DNA of 64,000 bases from Pararheinheimera marina (GTDB taxonomy: Bacteria; Pseudomonadota; Gammaproteobacteria; Enterobacterales; Alteromonadaceae): contig NZ_JBHSGB010000004.1 in NCBI RefSeq assembly GCF_042654345.1, forward strand, positions 69,305 to 133,304, in the 5' to 3' direction. Position 1 is the stretch's first letter. Each line of letters begins with the position of its first letter. The notes beneath the pieces are model-generated. The model worked only from the letters and a program-made list of their open reading frames with translations, had not been told where the DNA came from and did no database searches. The position numbers were made by a program, and so were the translations under genes. Below, one piece after another: positions 60,286 through 64,000 of this stretch.

Positions 60286-62325
60286 CTAGGCCGCTATCCC
60301 CATATGCCGTAATAAAGCGGCATTGGACGGTTCACGGCCACGGAAAGCTTTAAACAGCTCCATCGGCTCAGCGCTGCCGCCGCGTTCCAGAATGCAGTGC
60401 AGGAAATCAGCACCAGCCTGGGTATTAAAAATACCTTCTTCTTCAAAGCGGCCAAAAGCGTCGGCTGACAATACTTCGGCCCAGAGGTAGCTGTAATAAC
60501 CAGCGGCATAACCACCGGCAAAGATATGGCTAAAGCCATGCTGAAAGCGGTTAAAGCGTGGAGGCACTATGACCGCCACTTGCTGACGCACTTCGTCCAG
60601 CAACTGCTGCACCCGGCCGCCCAGCTCAGGCTGGTACTCGGCATGCAGGCGGAAGTCAAACAACGCGAACTCCAGCTGGCGCACCAAAAACATCGCCGAC
60701 TGGAAGTTTTTCGCCGCCAGCATTTTATCCAGCATGTCCTGTGGCAAGGCTTCGCCGGTTTCGTAGTGGCCGGAAATCAGTGCCAGCGCCTCTGGCTGCC
60801 AGCACCAGTTTTCCAGAAACTGGCTGGGTAACTCCACGGCATCCCAGGCCACGCCATGAATACCGGCCACCGCACTGGCATCCACTTTCGTCAGCATATG
60901 GTGAATGCCATGGCCGAATTCGTGGAACAGCGTGACCACTTCATCATGGGTAAACAGCGCCGGTTTGCCACCGACTGGTTTATTGAAGTTACAGGTCAGG
61001 TAAGCCACCGGGCGCTGCAGGCTGCCATCGGCCAGCCAGCGCCGACCCTGGCAGTCGTCCATCCAGGCGCCACCACGTTTTTTCGCCCGGGCATACAGAT
61101 CCAGATAGAAGCTGCCACGCAGCTCGCCGCTTTGGTCAAAAATGTCATAGAACTTCACATCCGGATGCCAGACATCCACGCCGTCGCGGGCTTTCACGTC
61201 CACTCCAAACAACTTGTTCAGTACCGCAAACAAACCGGGTACCACTTTACTTTCCGGAAAATAAGGCCGCAGCGCTTCATCGGAAATGGCGTATTTGGCT
61301 TGTTTTAATTTCTCGGAATAATAAGTGACATCCCAGGCGTTCAGGCTGTCGGCGCCAAACTCCGCTTTGGCAAAAGCTTGCAGTTCGGCTAAGTCCTGCG
61401 CGGCCTGTGGCTTAGCGCGGCGCGCTAAATCGGTGAGGAAATCCAGCACCTGGGCCGGGTTTTCCGCCATTTTAGTGGCCAATGATTCTTCGGCGGCGTT
61501 GTTAAAGTCCAGCAACTGCGCCAGTTCGTGGCGCAGTGCCAAGGTTTCTTCAATAATGGCGCTGTTATCAAACTGGCCTGCGGTCGGGCCCTGGTCTGAA
61601 GCGCGGGTGCAGTAAGCCTGGTACAGCTCGGCGCGTAAGTCGGCATTGTCTGCGTACGTCAGCACCGCAATGTAGCTGGGGAATTCCAGCGTAAAGACCC
61701 AGCCGCTCAGCTCGCGCTGCTGTGCCGCTTCAGCCGCCGCCAGTTTGGCGTCTTCCGGCAAACCGGCCAGCAGGGCTTCGTCTTCGATATGCTTAAACCA
61801 GGCTTGGGTCGCATCCAGCGTGTTGTTGGAGAAGGTGGACCCAAGCTCTGACAAACGGCTTTGAATTTCGCCATAACGCTGCTTTTTATCATCCGCCAGA
61901 CCAATGCCGGACAACTTAAAATCGCGCAGCGCGTTTTGAATCACTTTCTGCTGCGCCTGGCTTAAGCTGGCGTACTCTGCACTTTGCGACAAGGCCAGAT
62001 AGGCCTGGTACAAACCCTCATGCTGGCCAACCCAGGTGGAGAAATCAGACAACAGCGGCAAGCAGCTTTCATAAGCTTCACGCAGCTCCGGGCTGTTCAG
62101 CACTGAGTTCAGGTGCGAGACCGGTGACCATAAGCGGCTTAAACGATCACTGTGTTCTTCCTGCGCCACGATCAGGCTCTGCCAACTGTGATCCTTTTGT
62201 TGCACCACCGCTTCGACATCAGCGGTACAGGCAGCAATCAGTTGCTCTACTGCGGGTTTAACCAGGTCTGGGGTAATTTGACTAAAAGGCGGCAAGCCTT
62301 GGAATTGGGTTAACAGATTGCTCAT
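60286..62325 (-). CDS. prlC: Oligopeptidase A
   Basis: 679 residues from ATG 62325 (MSNLLTQFQGLPPFSQ), which matches the length of E. coli PrlC (OpdA); the longer frame upstream overlaps the divergent gor promoter. M3 family zinc motif HEFGHGIHHML in the C-terminal third, preceded by VTLF, and conserved GGYAAGYYSYLWAEVLSADA. It degrades cytoplasmic peptides, including cleaved signal peptides. Divergent from gor, with 157 bp between the starts. Confidence 0.96.
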   Translation of the reverse strand: MSNLLTQFQGLPPFSQITPDLVKPAVEQLIAACTADVEAVVQQKDHSWQSLIVAQEEHSDRLSRLWSPVSHLNSVLNSPELREAYESCLPLLSDFSTWVGQHEGLYQAYLALSQSAEYASLSQAQQKVIQNALRDFKLSGIGLADDKKQRYGEIQSRLSELGSTFSNNTLDATQAWFKHIEDEALLAGLPEDAKLAAAEAAQQRELSGWVFTLEFPSYIAVLTYADNADLRAELYQAYCTRASDQGPTAGQFDNSAIIEETLALRHELAQLLDFNNAAEESLATKMAENPAQVLDFLTDLARRAKPQAAQDLAELQAFAKAEFGADSLNAWDVTYYSEKLKQAKYAISDEALRPYFPESKVVPGLFAVLNKLFGVDVKARDGVDVWHPDVKFYDIFDQSGELRGSFYLDLYARAKKRGGAWMDDCQGRRWLADGSLQRPVAYLTCNFNKPVGGKPALFTHDEVVTLFHEFGHGIHHMLTKVDASAVAGIHGVAWDAVELPSQFLENWCWQPEALALISGHYETGEALPQDMLDKMLAAKNFQSAMFLVRQLEFALFDFRLHAEYQPELGGRVQQLLDEVRQQVAVIVPPRFNRFQHGFSHIFAGGYAAGYYSYLWAEVLSADAFGRFEEEGIFNTQAGADFLHCILERGGSAEPMELFKAFRGREPSNAALLRHMGIAA

Positions 62326-62482
62326 CGCAACTCTCTTTAGCAGATGGAATACCCCCCCTAGTATTGGGATTTTTTTGCGTATCTCAAGCAAAGCTTGCAA
62401 GGCCAGCGACAGAATAGTGCTTGAGTTCAGCCCAATCACCCCCCATCTACACCCTGAATCTTTTGTTTGCCCGGAGCCACAG

Positions 62483-63832
62483 ATGACCGAACACTTTGAC
62501 TATATCGCCATTGGCGGCGGCAGCGGTGGTATTGCCAGCGCCAACAGAGCGGCCAGCCACGGCGCCAAATGCGCCATTATTGAAGCCAAATACCTGGGGG
62601 GCACTTGTGTCAACGTAGGTTGTGTGCCGAAAAAAGCCATGTGGTACGCCGGTCAGATTGCCGACGCCATCAAATACGCACCGGATTACGGCATTGACCT
62701 GCAAATGCCTGAGCTGGACTGGGCCAAGCTGGTAGAAAGCCGCCAGGCCTATATTTCCCGTATTCATGGCTCATACGACCGGGTACTGGCGAAAAACAAT
62801 GTCACAGTGATCCGTGGTTTTGCCCGCTTTGTTGACAAAAACACTGTGGAAGTCGACGGCAAACGCTACAGCGCACCGCATATCAGTATTGCCACCGGCG
62901 GTCGCCCGCTGGTGCCGAACCTGCCGGGCGCTGAACTTGGCATCGACAGCGATGGCTTTTTTGCGCTGCAGCAACAACCGAAACGGGTGGCCGTGGTCGG
63001 TGCCGGTTATATTGCGGTGGAAATTGCCGGTGTAATGCATGCCCTTGGCAGCCAGACGCATTTACTGGTACGCCGTGACAAGCCGCTGCGCAGCTTCGAC
63101 AGTATGCTGTCCGACACTCTGGTCGAACTGATGGCCAAAGATGGCCCCACCCTGCACCCGCACACTGAAGTGATAGCTGTAGAGAAAAACGCCGACGGCA
63201 GCCTGACCCTTCAGCTGAATGGCGGCCGTTCACTGGACGTGGATTGCCTGATTTGGGCCATAGGCCGGGTGCCAGCCACCGATCAGCTGCAGCTGGAAAA
63301 CGCCGGAGTACAGACCGACGCTCAGGGCTTTATTCCAACCGATGACTACCAGAACACCAATGTGCCTGGTATTTATGCGGTCGGCGACAACACAGGCCGC
63401 TTAGCCTTAACGCCGGTGGCAGTGGCCGCTGGCCGACGTTTGTCGGAGCGTTTGTTTAATGGCAAAGCGGACAGCAAACTGGATTACAACACAGTGCCAA
63501 CTGTGGTGTTCTCCCACCCACCTATCGGCACCATAGGCTTGAGCGAAGACGAAGCCAAAGCCCAGTATGGCGACGCGGCCATCAAAGTGTACCGCAGCGA
63601 ATTTGCCGCCATGTACACAGCACTGACCCAACACCGCCAGCCGACCCGGATGAAACTGGTCTGCGCCGGGCCGGAGGAAAAAGTAGTAGGTTTGCATGTG
63701 ATTGGCTTTGCGGCGGACGAAATGCTGCAGGGTTTTGGCGTGGCCATTAAAATGGGCGCGACCAAAGCCGACTTCGATAACTGTGTGGCAATACACCCGA
63801 CCTCGGCCGAGGAGTTTGTCACCATGCGCTGA
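62483..63832 (+). CDS. gor: Glutathione-disulfide reductase
   Basis: 449 residues from ATG 62483 with GGAG six bases upstream. FAD motif GGGSGGIASANRAA, redox-active disulfide GGTCVNVGCVPKK (Cys42, Cys47), NADP motif VVGAGYIAVEIAGVMHALGS, and the C-terminal dimer segment with HPTSAEEFVTMR where the His-Glu pair acts. It keeps glutathione reduced using NADPH. Length equals the E. coli enzyme. Confidence 0.97.
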   Translation: MTEHFDYIAIGGGSGGIASANRAASHGAKCAIIEAKYLGGTCVNVGCVPKKAMWYAGQIADAIKYAPDYGIDLQMPELDWAKLVESRQAYISRIHGSYDRVLAKNNVTVIRGFARFVDKNTVEVDGKRYSAPHISIATGGRPLVPNLPGAELGIDSDGFFALQQQPKRVAVVGAGYIAVEIAGVMHALGSQTHLLVRRDKPLRSFDSMLSDTLVELMAKDGPTLHPHTEVIAVEKNADGSLTLQLNGGRSLDVDCLIWAIGRVPATDQLQLENAGVQTDAQGFIPTDDYQNTNVPGIYAVGDNTGRLALTPVAVAAGRRLSERLFNGKADSKLDYNTVPTVVFSHPPIGTIGLSEDEAKAQYGDAAIKVYRSEFAAMYTALTQHRQPTRMKLVCAGPEEKVVGLHVIGFAADEMLQGFGVAIKMGATKADFDNCVAIHPTSAEEFVTMR

Positions 63833-63958
63833 ACCAGCGCATGGTCACTGCATAACCTTCAATAACCTATGAAGATATGAAAAAGGGCGCCAGCATAGGT
63901 TAATGCCGATCAGTTAAGCCAATTTCAGATCGGTTGACCGATCCAGTGACTGCTGTAT

Positions 63959-63993
63959 AAAGGCCTGCAACAGAGACGTCGCAGGCCTTTTTC
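63959..63993 (+). terminator. Rho-independent terminator
   Basis: A 10-bp stem (AAAGGCCTGC with GCAGGCCTTT) and TTTTT. It lies 126 bp after gor; the space between contains a smaller hairpin (GATCGG-TTGA-CCGATC, 63928-63943) and no gene that I can see. Confidence 0.75.
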
Positions 63994-64000
63994 TATGCAA

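Noticed and set aside
63833..63958. Possible tRNA or small RNA gene after gor
   Set aside because: No cloverleaf arms could be fitted; only a 6-bp hairpin before the terminator is visible.

Overview
The window reads as chromosomal DNA of a free-living marine or freshwater gammaproteobacterium of the Alteromonadales/Chromatiaceae type. My best guess is Rheinheimera or a close relative. This rests on overall gene content: two TIGR01782-like TonB-dependent receptors, a GlyGly-CTERM protease, heptose and Kdo LPS genes, an M1-peptidase/ABC permease fusion, and oligopeptidase A next to glutathione reductase. Genes are dense, and no rRNA, tRNA or CRISPR array was found.

Layout. 1-3.8 kb: a truncated serine hydrolase, then a minus-strand operon that is the most striking content here. 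It encodes a 67-residue SonA-like precursor, a membrane GGDEF protein and a tetrapyrrole-methylase-type enzyme carrying the Tyr-Arg-Tyr spacing of borosin backbone N-methyltransferases, i.e. a split borosin RiPP pathway with a diguanylate cyclase in the middle. 3.9-7 kb: SWIM/SNF2 helicase. 7.2-11.9 kb: an undescribed envelope operon (OmpA lipoprotein, five-TM protein, VWA-like periplasmic protein, and a fourth membrane gene broken by an in-frame amber codon). 11.9-17 kb: GlyGly-CTERM metzincin, a Fic remnant, and a choice-of-anchor I lipoprotein with a Pho-like box. 17-21.7 kb: a stress module (DUF1328 protein, Ala-rich lipoprotein, Gln-rich protein, BON protein) around a sigma-54 activator, with three -24/-12 promoter candidates. 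21.7-31.7 kb: PHP phosphoesterase, two duplicated TonB receptors around an FKBP, and FecR plus ECF sigma behind a good Pho box, suggesting phosphate-responsive uptake of a phosphorylated nutrient.

31.9-33.2 kb: GntR regulator and DUF2141 protein. 33.3-35.6 kb is an accessory patchwork: a higBA-like toxin-antitoxin pair, a FosA remnant, orphan operators, and an integron attC-like site between two small cassette-like genes. 35.6-40.3 kb: a two-component system with an S41 peptidase and a DJ-1/PfpI protein; both flanking promoters share a direct-repeat box that is the likely regulator site. A ~95-bp repeat in inverted orientation brackets 33.3-40.8 kb. 40.8-42.6 kb: 2-hydroxyacid dehydrogenase, a polysaccharide deacetylase remnant and a DUF6933 gene.

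42.8-51.4 kb holds the LPS inner-core locus: a minus-strand operon (two GT2 enzymes, a fused Kdo transferase-Kdo kinase, a BaiN-like flavoprotein) divergent from gmhA-hldE-GT9-gmhB, together supplying ADP-heptose and building and phosphorylating the Kdo region. 51.5-63.8 kb is mostly housekeeping: peroxiredoxin, DUF6492 protein, RsmJ, an unknown protein, ABC transporter with peptidase, a Tag-like glycosylase, PrlC and Gor. A short extragenic repeat abuts the stop codons of three minus-strand genes.
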